The notes under the pieces were generated by a model that saw only the letters and a program-made list of their open reading frames with translations, searched no databases and was not told the origin of the DNA. This document shows positions 46,693 to 57,199 of a stretch of DNA of 64,000 nt, piece after piece; the stretch's first letter is position 1; every line of letters starts with the position of its first letter. The position numbers and the translations under genes were made by a program. Origin of the DNA: Mermis nigrescens (Eukaryota > Nematoda > Enoplea > Mermithida > Mermithidae); assembly GCA_036768485.1 (NCBI GenBank), contig JAVLUZ010000154.1, positions 41,044,206 through 41,108,205 on the forward strand, given 5' to 3'.

Positions 46693-47999
46693 GGGTCTGC
46701 AAAAGGAAAAACATTAGATAATGGTACGGCATGTGCTGTTTTAGAGCCATTTAATAAACGTATAGGCGCGCAGTCCTTAGCTTTTTGTTCCCTGCCCGGT
46801 AAATCCTCAAAACTTATGACTACTGCCGGGGCAAGAGGGCGATGTGGTAATTTTACCAACACAAAATTGCCAGGGACGTACGCGTGTTTTTCCACAATTA
46901 AGTCAGAATAAGGTAGTTTAGGCTCAGGCAGAAGTCTATTTTGGTGAACGAGATGAGTGATGAGAGGATTATAGACATATGCAATTTTTGCAGTTTCAGG
47001 CGTAGGTAAGTCAATAATTTGGTATGGACCCACACGCTTGGGTGATAGTTTACCGATTTCGGGTTGAATGACTGAAGTATTATTAAGATAGACTATATCC
47101 GAAAGAGAAAAATTTGTTTGCGTTACGGACTTGTCATATTGAGATTTTTGCTGCTTATGCGCTTGCGTTAAATTTTGAGATGCGATTTCATGCAGATCTT
47201 GCAAAGTCAGCTTTAAATCAATGACATATTTTTCCGCAACAGATGGTAAATTCGGATTTATCACGAAGTCATTTATAAGTAAAGTGTCAAGTGGAAATGC
47301 TGGTTCGCGACCATAAAGCATTTCAAAAGGAGATATATTAGTCGATGATTGCGGAGTCGCGCGGTATGCAAATAATGCAAAAGGTAGAAATTGCTCCCAA
47401 TCATACTGGGAACGCGCACTCAGCTTAGACAAACCATCAATCAAGGTTCGATTATAACGTTCCACCAACCCATCACACTGGGGGTGATATGGGGTTGTAA
47501 ATATTTTTTGAACGTTTAATGGTTTGCAAACTTCCGAAATAAGGGTAGATGTAAAGTTTGACCCCTGATCTGTCAAAAATTTCTTGGGAACTCCATAACG
47601 TGGTATAATTTCTCGTAATAATAAATTTGCGATAGTTGTTGCTTTTATGTCAGAAACAGCAAAAGCTTCCACGTATTTTGTAAAATAATCCATAAAAACT
47701 ACAATTTGGTCATTTCCAGAGGGGGATCGCAGCATATGCAAACAATCGCACGCAATGAGTTCAAAGGGCGCGGATACTTTGATTGGTTGCAATGGAACGG
47801 ATGTGGAATTTAATGCAACCTTACGTTGTAAGCACACATCACAATTCCGACACCACGCGATCACATCATTTTCCATGCGCGGCCACCAATAATGCAGTTG
47901 TATGGCGGGCAAAATTTTGCGCGATGAAAAATGAGCTCCGAAAATAGAGTCATGAAATTCCGTTAGTATGAAGCGACGCAAAGATTTGGGTATGACCAT
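46602..47999 (-). CDS. Integrase of the gypsy element
   Basis: The frame begins MVIPKSLRRFIL, continuing the polyprotein after RNase H. The N-terminal zinc-binding part is H-x6-H (FHDSIFGAH) with HYWWPRMENDV and CRNCDVC. The core is DD35E: D85 (IACDCLHML), D144 (LTDQGSNFT) and E180 (DGLVERYNR), with exactly 35 residues between the last two. The C-terminal region (QTNFSLSDIVYLNNTSV..., LSPKRVGPYQIIDLP) is the usual GPY/F-type domain. It is one frame back (-1) relative to RT-RNase H, overlapping it by 37 nt. Since other gypsy elements make RT and IN in one frame, a 1 nt indel near 47.96-48.0 kb is likelier than programmed shifting. Its 3' end overlaps the start of the exonuclease ORF. Confidence 0.95.
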   Translation of the reverse strand: MVIPKSLRRFILTEFHDSIFGAHFSSRKILPAIQLHYWWPRMENDVIAWCRNCDVCLQRKVALNSTSVPLQPIKVSAPFELIACDCLHMLRSPSGNDQIVVFMDYFTKYVEAFAVSDIKATTIANLLLREIIPRYGVPKKFLTDQGSNFTSTLISEVCKPLNVQKIFTTPYHPQCDGLVERYNRTLIDGLSKLSARSQYDWEQFLPFALFAYRATPQSSTNISPFEMLYGREPAFPLDTLLINDFVINPNLPSVAEKYVIDLKLTLQDLHEIASQNLTQAHKQQKSQYDKSVTQTNFSLSDIVYLNNTSVIQPEIGKLSPKRVGPYQIIDLPTPETAKIAYVYNPLITHLVHQNRLLPEPKLPYSDLIVEKHAYVPGNFVLVKLPHRPLAPAVVISFEDLPGREQKAKDCAPIRLLNGSKTAHAVPLSNVFPFADPWLHRVPQAKRHCWRQLVADANTRGVIPRP

Positions 48000-50203
48000 T
48001 TGATGAAGACAGTTGGTGAACGCTTAGGTTGGAAATGACGAAAAAGTACATCTTTTACGAGAAGAAATTCGTCACAATATTTTTTCGTTGTTAAGTCATT
48101 CAATGCGTTGCGAATTTTATGCAATTCGTCATCTGCACGTTGCTCAGCGAGTAAACGCGCAGGCGTTAGCATTTCAGCTTTTTCGGCATCGGTGAGTAAC
48201 AAGCGTTTGCAAAATGTAGGTGGTTTAGAATTGGTAGGATCGGTTTGCGCAGTACAATTGTTATTTTGCGCATTTGGATGATTAATTGGTGCACAAGGCG
48301 CATTATCGCGCGATCGGTCAGGTGAAACCGATTCATCATCTGACTCAGAATCTTCCGATTCTAAATTTGTGATGTTAACGACGTTTTTGCGCTTGACTTT
48401 ATATTTTCGTTCTGCGTGATCATATTTAGGATGTCGTGAAAGAAGATCAGCTGCGCAATTATATGCACCAGGAACGTATACAATATCATATTCATATTCC
48501 TGTAATTTGAGACCCCAACAGCGTAATCGACTCAATGGGTCTTTAACATTTACTAGCCAGGTTAGCGCTTGATGATCAGTTTCGACAATAAATTTTTTAC
48601 CGTAAAGATAATGTCGATAATGCTTGATGGCCCACACTACCGCTAATGCTTCTTTTTCCAAAGTAGCATAGTTACATTTGGCAGAATTTAGCACGCGACT
48701 AGCGTAGCTAAGAATAGAACGATTTTTGGATGGTAAATGTTTTTGCATTAAAATAGCACCTAACGCATAGTTACTCGCGTCAGTTGTTAAAATAAATTGG
48801 TGCTCATCATCAAATTTTGGTAGTTGCAAAATAGGTGGGGACGTAAATGCTTTCTTCAGAAGCTCAAAGGCGGTTTGGTGTTCAGCCTTCCAGCAAAATT
48901 CGACATCTTTACGAAGAAGATGGAATAGCGGTTTAGCAATTTTAGCGAGATCTTTAACGAATTTCTTAAACCATTGGACTAAGCCAAGGAATTTCTGCAA
49001 GGATTTTACGGTTTTTGGTACGGGAAACGAGATTAAATCCGCGACTTTGGACATGTCAGGAGCGATGCCCATTGCACTTATGTTGTGGCCAAGGAATTTT
49101 ACCTCTGCATGCGCAAGATGGCATTTATCAGGCTTTACGCGTATGTTTGCCTTTTTAAGAGCAATAAAGACATTCTCAAGATCTTTTAAATGTTCTTTGA
49201 AAGTGCGTGAAAAAATAATTATGTCATCGATATAAACGAGACAAGATTTCCAATTTAGACCTGCGAGCACAAGCTCCATTAGTCTTTGAAAATCTGCGGG
49301 CGCATTCTTTAAACCAAAAGGTAAAACTTCAAATTTGTAATGACCAACAGGACATATAAATGCTGTTTTTTCGCGAGATTTATTATCGAGTGGAATTTGC
49401 CAGTATCCAGATTTTAGATCTAGTAGGCTAAAATATGCAGCACTGCCTAAGGTGTCAAAATAATCGTCTAATTGTGGAAGAGGATAAACTTGCGTTTTAG
49501 TAACGTCATTTAACCGTCGATAATCGACGACTGGCCTAAGGGAACCGTCCTTTTTTCCAATGAGAAATAATGGACTTGCCCAAGGGTAAGTTGTAGGTCG
49601 AATAATTTTATCCGCAAGCATTTCATATATAATTTTCTGCATAGATTCTCTTCTAGAATGTTCAACACGATAAGTTTTTCCAACGACTGGTGGATTATCC
49701 CCTGTATCAATATGATGTTTCATCAAGGGGGTACGTCCGAGAGGTTCGTTTTTTAATGCAAAAATTGAGTCATACTTTAAGCGTAATTCACAAATTTGTT
49801 GCTGTTGTCTAGAATCAACGGCGGAGCCGTTTAAAGCTTTATTTATTGATGCAAAAAGTTCTGGTGTCCTATCATCAAAAGATGAAACGTGTGACACGAC
49901 TTCGGCATCAGAGGTTAAAGAAACTATTATTTCACCAGAGTCAATGCGAATTGGCGCTTTAGAGATGTTACAAACGCGAACAGGTATTAAAGGTTGTGAA
50001 GCATCGACTATAGACGGAGCAACAAAAAGTGACGTTTTTTCCATAAAATCGGGATTTGGTTCGAATAATGCGAAATCAAAATTGCAAGAACCGTGACTTA
50101 TATAGCCAGGTGTAATTAATTCATGCCTAGGTTGTATTATAACAGGCTCAGGCAACAAAACATGCACACACACAACACCAGAGGTAGTTGCGTTGGGTTT
50201 CAC
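47963..50203 (-). CDS. Reverse transcriptase - RNase H of the gypsy element
   Basis: 746 codons, opening without an ATG (GTG at 50203), so it is expressed from the upstream frame, probably by -1 frameshifting in the short overlap with the protease frame. RT motifs: KKDGSLRPVVDYRRLND, LLDLKSGYWQI (catalytic D262), VLPFGLKNAPADFQRLM, and CLVYIDDIIIFS (D326, D327). RNase H: TTDASNYALGAIL (D475), LEKEALAVVWAIKHYRHYL (E518) and VETDHQALTWL (D543). All catalytic residues are present. The last ~12 codons (KWSYPNLCVASY) are out of frame with the integrase that should follow, marking the frameshift. Confidence 0.95.
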   Translation of the reverse strand: MKPNATTSGVVCVHVLLPEPVIIQPRHELITPGYISHGSCNFDFALFEPNPDFMEKTSLFVAPSIVDASQPLIPVRVCNISKAPIRIDSGEIIVSLTSDAEVVSHVSSFDDRTPELFASINKALNGSAVDSRQQQQICELRLKYDSIFALKNEPLGRTPLMKHHIDTGDNPPVVGKTYRVEHSRRESMQKIIYEMLADKIIRPTTYPWASPLFLIGKKDGSLRPVVDYRRLNDVTKTQVYPLPQLDDYFDTLGSAAYFSLLDLKSGYWQIPLDNKSREKTAFICPVGHYKFEVLPFGLKNAPADFQRLMELVLAGLNWKSCLVYIDDIIIFSRTFKEHLKDLENVFIALKKANIRVKPDKCHLAHAEVKFLGHNISAMGIAPDMSKVADLISFPVPKTVKSLQKFLGLVQWFKKFVKDLAKIAKPLFHLLRKDVEFCWKAEHQTAFELLKKAFTSPPILQLPKFDDEHQFILTTDASNYALGAILMQKHLPSKNRSILSYASRVLNSAKCNYATLEKEALAVVWAIKHYRHYLYGKKFIVETDHQALTWLVNVKDPLSRLRCWGLKLQEYEYDIVYVPGAYNCAADLLSRHPKYDHAERKYKVKRKNVVNITNLESEDSESDDESVSPDRSRDNAPCAPINHPNAQNNNCTAQTDPTNSKPPTFCKRLLLTDAEKAEMLTPARLLAEQRADDELHKIRNALNDLTTKKYCDEFLLVKDVLFRHFQPKRSPTVFIKWSYPNLCVASY

Positions 50204-51024
50204 GCGAAATATTTCTCATGAGATGATAGTAAATTAATCTTTATGCCATTTATAAAAGCACAGCGCTCAATAGGATTAACCCACATGAGTGCGGATTTGC
50301 AAAAATCATATCCTAAGAGCATGTCTTCCGGCAAATGATCAATTATAGCTACGGAAGTAGAAATAGATTGTTCCGCAATGGTTAAGGTCATATTTACTTT
50401 ATAGCGAACGACTGCAGTGATTTCGCCTACACCATGTACGACTTGTGAAACTTGCTTAGGTGGTAAATTAAAACCAAGACGCAAGAATGCAGACGTGGTC
50501 ATCATGGTGACCTGTGAACCTGTATCTATGAGAGCAGGTACATCAATGCCATGAACTTTAACTAGGATGGTGGGTAAATTAGTCCCAGCATGGCTTACAA
50601 TAGGAATATTAGGATCTGACGTCTTAGATGGGGGTAGATTAATCTTTTCGTAAGTTGCGAGACGACGTTGTAAATGTTCGTACTCTTCGAGAAATTCTTG
50701 CGACGCGAATAAATTAGGACACGCGCTAGATTCTGGCCCTTTCGCAGTAACCGTGTTTACATCATGAGGAGATGTAAGGGTTGGCTGCGGTGGGGGCACA
50801 TTCATGGCGGGTTGGTTATCAGCCGTGTATGTGACATATGGGCGATTAAAATTATTTTCGTTGCGATAGTTCGAGTTATAATATGTCACACGCTGTTCAT
50901 TTGGGAACTGCACAAATGGTGTATTTTGACGCGATTGAGTATTATAACGATTATCGTAACGCGAATTTTGATAATTAGCACGCAAATTTTGGTAATAATC
51001 ATTACGATTTTGCCGAAGATTTGA
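50200..51024 (-). CDS. Aspartic protease region (Gag frame)
   Basis: In frame with gag and separated from it only by a TGA (51027-51025). The first part is an Asn/Tyr/Arg-rich linker (NYQNSRYDNRYNTQSRQN). The protease fold follows, with the active site VPALIDTGSQVTMM (D-T-G), a flexible VVHGVGEI segment and a second hydrophobic strand (MLLGYDFCKSALMWV), as in retropepsins. It is one domain, so it acts as a dimer to cut Gag and Pol. It ends TGA at 50200, overlapping the RT frame by a few bases. I see no canonical slippery heptamer there. No start codon is needed if it is made as Gag-Pro. Confidence 0.88.
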   Translation of the reverse strand, partial: SNLRQNRNDYYQNLRANYQNSRYDNRYNTQSRQNTPFVQFPNEQRVTYYNSNYRNENNFNRPYVTYTADNQPAMNVPPPQPTLTSPHDVNTVTAKGPESSACPNLFASQEFLEEYEHLQRRLATYEKINLPPSKTSDPNIPIVSHAGTNLPTILVKVHGIDVPALIDTGSQVTMMTTSAFLRLGFNLPPKQVSQVVHGVGEITAVVRYKVNMTLTIAEQSISTSVAIIDHLPEDMLLGYDFCKSALMWVNPIERCAFINGIKINLLSSHEKYFA

Positions 51025-53415
51025 TCATGATTGCTTTGATTCAAAGCGATTATCATTATTCGCATAGTTAAATGAACGATGTTGACTAGGGTTACGATAT
51101 TGTGATTGAGATCGATGTCTATTTTGCGAATTTGAACGCGATGGTGAACGATTTTGACGCGAAAAAGAACGCAATTGGCTGCAATTGCGAGCCATAGAAT
51201 TATTACTTCGATCAGTTTGGGTATTCTGATTAGTATTATTAGACGTTTCTTGCCTCTGCTGCGTGAAACATTCCTCATAAATGTGACCTATGCGCTTGCA
51301 AAAGGTGCAATATTTACGAGAAGAACTTTCTGGTTTCTCAGCACGCGATGAGCGATGAAACGTTTTATGACGTGAACGATTTGAATCATTTTGGTTAGAT
51401 GCGTGAGGAGTATCTTTAGGTACTGCGCTGCCTACGGGAGCAGCTGTTACCAATACATAAGGCATTACTGCCTTTTTATCCTCAAATTCTTTATTAACAA
51501 ATTCAGCGCTTAGCGTATTGTCCAAAAATTCAGCTAATGATGCTCTAGGTTTTTTGTGATATGCCTCTTTTGAAATGTGTGGTAATAAGCCTTGTTTTAG
51601 TTGATGTCGCATTAAATTATTGAAATGTGGCGAGTCAACTACAAGGTAAGGATCAGATTTAATTAACTCTTCGCGAAGCGAGAGATAATAAGCTTTAACC
51701 GATTCATTAGGCTGCTGTTTGTGTGACAAAAAACGATTAAAGAGCGCACTGGTGTCCATTGGACAAAATTCGGTTATTAGCGCTTGTTTCGTTTTTGAAT
51801 ACGATTGTTGTATATCAGCAGGTAACGAACGGTATAAACGCAAAACATAAGGGTCAAGAAATCCAGTAGCAAATTTAAAACGATCAGCTTTGTCAATATC
51901 ATAGGTATTGGCAAGCGATTCAAATTCTGCAAAATATGCTTTTATGTCCGATTTATCGCCATCAAAAAATTTTTTATTAGCAATTGCAAATTGCATTTGT
52001 GTCAAAAATGGTCCGCGATTCAAGGAATCAGCAAGACGCGAGTCACCACGAGAGCTTTCAGATGAAGAACCTGAACTATGCCGATGACGTCATCTGCGCG
52101 ATCGACTTTTGCAACGCGAGTGACGGCTGCGCGGGCGATCATAACTATTAGATGAACTTTCGTCAGAAAATTTGACATGTCTTCTCCTACTAGATGATTC
52201 AGAGAGAGGCGCAGATTCGTTTTGCAAATTTGCAGATTCGTTGTTAATGCCAGATAAGTTTATTTTGACAGGTTGCGTTTCGATATTAGAAGAATGCAAA
52301 ATAGGGTTATTAGGTGGTATTTCCACATTTATCGGATTAGGTACATAATTATTTGGTAAAATTTCGCCTTGAGGTGGAAAATATTGCAGCGGTGGTGGAT
52401 TCAATTGCTGCTGTGAGTTTGCAGTAGATGGATTAGGTACGAAAGAAGGCGCATTACGATTTAAGGGCAGCTACGGCCGAGATCGCGATGTCTGCAAAAT
52501 TGGTACCGATGGCTGCGAAATCATAGGTAAGTTTTCCGAAAAACCCGAGTTTTGCACTGATTGCAAACCCGTGTTTATAGGATTCTGTGACAAATTAGAT
52601 ATCTCAGGCGCGCAATTCGTACAACTTTGGATTGTATTTTCAGGAACAGTTACCGAAGGTGAGCGTGAATTTGACGCTCTGTTGCCAGTAGACAACAGTG
52701 AAGATGCACGATGCGTACTTTGCGCACGATTTGCACTTTGCGCATTAAATTCAGAAAAATTTGCGCTATCAATTGAGTGGTTAACGCGCTGAGATGAATT
52801 ATTCTCTATGCGATTCAAAACTGGTTGGGGTTTAAGCATAGTGCTTAGCTCCAGACGCAGTTTACGCATTTCATCCGCATTTTCCTTTTTATCTTGCTCA
52901 ATGCGCGTAGAAAGGTTCAAAAATTGCAAATGAATAGCTTGTAACGCTTTCAAAAGAAGATCATTAGTCACATTAGCATTAGCACGCTCTCTGTCGGCAT
53001 TTGTGCTGTGACTATGATTACTTTCTACGTCAGAATCGGGATTTTCGCGCTCCGAACTTGTTTCAGGGTTATTCGCCGTGTTAATGGTACTTGTATTATC
53101 AATCATTGTATGACTTGATGAATTATCGATATTAGGGTCCGATCTAGTTATCGAAGTTTGATTAATGCGAGATTGCACAGTAGTCAATAACAGTTCATCT
53201 TCAGACTGTGTATTACTCGCGGCATTTAGTGACGCGGGTAATTTATCATTATTCACCTTATTGGTTATGTTTTTCATAATTGTGTCATTGCTCGCAGAAT
53301 TACTCACGCTATTAGAGTCAACAGGCGTGGTAGGTAATTGGCGAGTTGAAGTAGGTGGCGTAGAAGGTTTTTTCAATTTAGCGGGCGGTATCCGCAAAAC
53401 CTTTTTTCCTGTCAT
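51025..53415 (-). CDS. Gag of the gypsy element (two internal stops)
   Basis: ATG 53415 opens a frame of about 797 codons, interrupted by TAG (52473-52471) and TGA (52092-52090) and ending at TGA (51027-51025). The N-terminal ~310 residues are Ser/Asn/Thr-rich with a predicted helical stretch near residues 165-200. A basic SR patch (RPRSRHSRCKSRSRR) follows. The capsid-like retrotransposon-gag domain is FLTQMQFAIANKKFFDGDKS, then WxxD-type helices ending around SAEFVNKEFE. The nucleocapsid has one CCHC knuckle, CTFCKRIGHIYEEC (C-x2-C-x4-H-x4-C), and a basic SR/QN-rich tail. The three stops fall in Arg/Ser/Gln-rich stretches where single C-to-T changes (CGA to TGA, CAG to TAG) would explain them. 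Order and motifs are seen; that the stops are decay is inference. Confidence 0.9.
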
Positions 53416-53998
53416 TTTTAGGTGTCAAAAATGTCGGAAAATGTGACCTTAGGTAAAATAAATTTCAGTACGTCTAAATTTTTCCCAAAATAAATAATTC
53501 GAATTTGGCCTTTGTCGATCCGAAAAACAGGTTTTTCCACGTAAATAGTACTTCCTTACGTGAAGTAAGATATACCTGACGTGAAATGATTGAAAGCAGT
53601 TAGGACTAAGCCTAAAGCGCAAGAACGTGTACGTGGTTAGAAAAACAGGTAGGTAAAAACCTAAATGACGGAATTTCGTCATCAGTTGAGAAAAATAATA
53701 AATCGTCGCCTGAGGGCCGATGTTTATAGAAAAATGCGAGCGTGAAAGCTGCCTTCGTTGATGAGAGTTTGACGGAAATAGAAAAATAACGATGGCTTTA
53801 CCACGATACACAAAATCTTTACCACGGACGCTTACTTAAATTGCGCACTGCCACAATCGCAGTCGATACAACAACAAAGGTGAACAAAATGTTACACATT
53901 TTTAGATGGCCAAAATTGTGATTTTTGGATCAAAAAATAATTTTACGATGATTGATCAGCTCGGCTGTAGCTAGCAGCCTAAAGGAGGGAACGTCCAA
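53416..53998 (-). other. Leader (5' UTR) of the gypsy element with candidate primer-binding site
   Basis: On the minus strand the LTR end CATTTACA is followed by T and then TGGACGTTCCCTCC, a TGG-initial site in the right place for tRNA priming; I cannot assign the tRNA. The remaining ~560 bp up to the gag ATG holds no supported gene. Confidence 0.65.
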
Positions 53999-55051
53999 TG
54001 TAAATGTAGAGCCGCCTATGCCTACAAAATATCGGCACAGGGCGGATACATTTGCCTTCGAGATTTACCTAGGTACGTAGGTACTTAAGTCTACGCTTAG
54101 TGCTGGCCCCAATCGCGCGGCTCTGGATGGCTTTCGATCTTTGGACCCTTAGAGGCCTTACGGCTTCGATCCCCTCAGCCCTAATATTGCTGGCTGCTTC
54201 TTGTCGGGTGATCTCAGCAGCTACGCCCTAAGACCTAAGGCTACCTACCTAGTCTCGGAATTGCCGCGGAGGACAGTTGACCTATCTCAAGCTCAAGTTG
54301 TTTATTTAACTTATTTTCAATCAGTGCCTTGATCGAAATGTTTTTGGTTCCTAATTTGTGTAGCACGCTGAACAATGAAAACAACAACAACGAGCTCTGT
54401 GCTGATCAATCATCCTTAAGGATTAAATAATATTTTTGATCAATTTTTGGCTTGAGGAATAAATTATGATTTCCAAATAAAATAAAATATCATCTGGAAT
54501 TTACCTATCAGTCCACTAGAATGGGTGGAAGTCCTCGACGTGGGAATGTGCCGACCTAACCCTCGGTATAGCCAAAAACCACTGGGTAGTTTTTCTATAT
54601 TTTAATTTGACGAAGAATTCACGGCCTGTAGCCGGACAACAAGCAAAAAGAAAAACGTAAACGTACGGAATATGTCAACGTCACGACTGGCAAACGAAAA
54701 ACAAAAACGCCAGACTCCACTACAACGTTAAGTACACTGGCCTCAAGGACCATTACAGTAAAATAAAGAAAGATCAATTTAACGTAATACTGAATCACTT
54801 TTATCTCAGCTCGAAAGTTCTCGATTACACAAGCGGTATGCATGAAACAATTACTATTATCATACACTTAACTCTATGATACCGGACAAGTATCTAAATG
54901 TTTTTTATTATTGAAAATTTGGGGAAATAATGGGAAGACCGAAGGCATAGCCCACAGTGCACTATCATAGATAGCTACTAGTATTGGCTATGTGATGGCT
55001 ATCGCGAACTGCTAACACAAGTTCGCCTAACGTGTAACTCTCGCAGTTACA
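53999..55051 (-). repeat. 5' LTR of the gypsy element
   Basis: 1,053 bp, near-identical to the left LTR. The element's transcript should start here and run leftward. The right edge abuts target duplication CAGT. Confidence 0.95.
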
Positions 55052-55055
55052 CAGT

Positions 55056-57190
55056 GACGCAATGAACAGTTAATGGGTTTATGCTTTTGCCAATTTTATC
55101 AGTAATAACTAGTTACATCCTGAGAAGCAACTTGCTTCTGAAGCTCGGGCGGGACTGATTGCTACATAGTACAAAAAGTTTAGGTTCAAAGTTCCTGTCT
55201 AAGAGACTTGAGGTCTTTTACTGGCAATATGACGAAGCTAACATCAAAGTCCAATAAAGTTCAGCGTACTCCTAACTGAATTAAACAGATTAAAACAAGA
55301 TGTGCAATAATTATGAAGCATGTATTTATTTGGCCAAGGGCGTACGCGTGGGTGACAGACGCCCCCCTTAGCCTAAAAAATTTTGGGAAAGAACAATGAA
55401 AATTGACATCTTTTTATCGAAAAATCCTAAAAAATTTTGGTGATTAGTGTGCAGGATCGTTATTTTCCATGTTTGGCTCACGCATGGTCAAAAAAGGTCG
55501 TTTTTCATAGTCAGTTGATAAAAATAAATGTTTTAAGAAAATAAATATATGAGCATAATACATAGAATGAGGCCGGAATGTCAAAGATGCACTTTACTTT
55601 GTAAACACATCCCAAAATACAGGGTCACCAATTTTTGTACCCCCTTCAAAATACTGCATTCACAAGCACTCATACAGAGCTAGCCTTCTTAATTTGTGGA
55701 AGGGGCTAAAATTTTGAAGTGAAATATCTCAATAACTAGTTGTAGACTGGCAGAAGTGATTTCGTTTTGAGCATTTGTCACCAAGCTATACAAACTGGAG
55801 AAGAAAAAATTTTTTGGAAAATTTGATATTCAGAAATTTATAGCATAAAAATGTCATGCAAATGATATTTAAATGTTTGACACACAAAAAATTGCTTAAC
55901 TTGTTTTGTAATCAATTCTGGTAAATTGCAAATAAAAGCGATATTAACAAATAATTCTGCGCAATGCGTCAGAAATTTTTTACATGTTCATGATGTCTTA
56001 CTCAAACTTAAGCTCTTCAGAAGACATAAAAAATATTCGTAGCTCCAACTTTTGGAGGGACTAGTCACCCCCATTCCGCCCCTCCAGCTACATGCCTTTG
56101 TGTACGCTCCTGCATCTGGATTTATAAATCAATTTAACGAGCACGAGTGGACATGAAAAAAATCGTTTTTAAAAACAGCGGAATTTTGGCACTTTCAGAA
56201 TGACTATTGACTGTCAACACCCTGCAAAATAGCTGCGACCTCCGTGAATTGTCGATTTATTAAAAAAAATCGTAGGAAGTTTACTCTGTTCATACAACTA
56301 AAAGAAATTCGGGAATCTCCCACCTAAAGTTGGTCATCCCCTCAAAGTCAGAAAATTCTTTAAACTCGAAGAATATTGGAGAAAAATTCAATTTTTGGGC
56401 CATTTTTAAGTGTTTTTTCGCCGCTTTCAAGCAAAATTGGAGGTCATTAACCCCTTCCCTAAAAATCACAGGGAACCCAACCCATCAAAATTTTGTGCCT
56501 TTGCAAACAGAGCTCTATTGACCGTTTTTCATTGATTTTTGCTCAAGTGTTTTGCATCATAGACATGCTTATTTTTCTGGCTATTCTGTATAATTTATTC
56601 AATTTTTTTTAATTTCTTCGAAAAAATGCGGCTGTTACGAGCTATGCTGACGAATTTTCTGCGATACAGACCAATTAATGTTTAATCCCCCTTACCGAAT
56701 CCTGGGAATAGAGTATGTGTATAGTCGTTAAAACTAATGACCTAGTGCTGCACCGCATTTAGAGAAGAGTGCTTCAGAAGGTACGAGGGGCATTGGCTAG
56801 AAACAACTATGAAATATTTCAAAACTAATATCAAATAAAATCTGATGCAAATATACCTAATTAATAATGTACCCGAAAAATGTTAATATGACCATAAGTA
56901 ATTACTTATTCACTTGAAACATTTTCGAAATATTTAATATAACACAGCAAAAATGCAAAAAATAAAGTTCTAACGACAAGGTTTTTGTTGACTGAACTGC
57001 ACTTTGGTGAGCTGGAAACGATTCTTGACGATTGCAATCCATTTATGTTAATTTTGCTGCAAGCACTTTTTCGCCATCAACTCGCAGGTTATTAAAAATT
57101 CAAAAGAAAAAGAATAATGCACCTCCATATTCAAATCGAGAGTAAAAGCCGCTTTCCAAAATTGGAAAAGTTACAGGATTAAATTATTAG
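55056..57190. repeat. Intergenic DNA with a possible 0.78 kb MITE at about 55,338-56,117
   Basis: AAGGGCGTACGCGTGGG at 55,337 and GCCTTTGTGTACGCTCCTGC at about 56,093-56,115 form an imperfect inverted pair around AT-rich sequence resembling 26.47-27.05 kb. No duplication was readable. The rest (56.12-57.19 kb) is AT-rich without recognisable genes. Confidence 0.35.
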
Positions 57191-57199
57191 TACCATTAC

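Larger units (their letters stand above)
40819..55051 (-). mobile_element. Ty3/gypsy LTR retrotransposon with a DEDDy exonuclease ORF, 14.2 kb
   Basis: Read on the minus strand: 5' LTR (55051-53999), leader, gag with CCHC knuckle, protease, RT-RNase H, integrase, a long extra ORF with a 3'-5' exonuclease domain, a basic tail ORF, polypurine tract, 3' LTR (41871-40819). The target duplication is CAGT (40815-40818 and 55052-55055). The domain order PR-RT-RH-IN, the DD35E integrase and the 4 bp duplication place it in Ty3/gypsy (Metaviridae-like). About 11 kb of internal sequence is long for the group because of the extra ORF. Reading frames carry at least five in-frame stops and one or two frameshifts, so this copy cannot make all its proteins in the ordinary way, but LTRs differing at only about 15-18 of 1,053 sites mean the damage is recent. 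Confidence 0.95.

Noticed and set aside
43815..46717. Plus-strand open frames opposite the exonuclease ORF (e.g. 44,846-45,223)
   Set aside because: They are antisense shadows of a long GC-richer coding frame; no motifs, starts or order that suggest genes.
47963..47999. Programmed frameshift between RNase H and integrase
   Set aside because: No recognisable slippery heptamer, and RT and IN share a frame in typical gypsy elements; a 1 nt indel explains it more simply.
53449..53811. A 120-codon minus-strand frame in the retrotransposon leader
   Set aside because: Low-complexity composition, no homology I recognise, and it ends before the gag ATG, so treated as untranslated leader.
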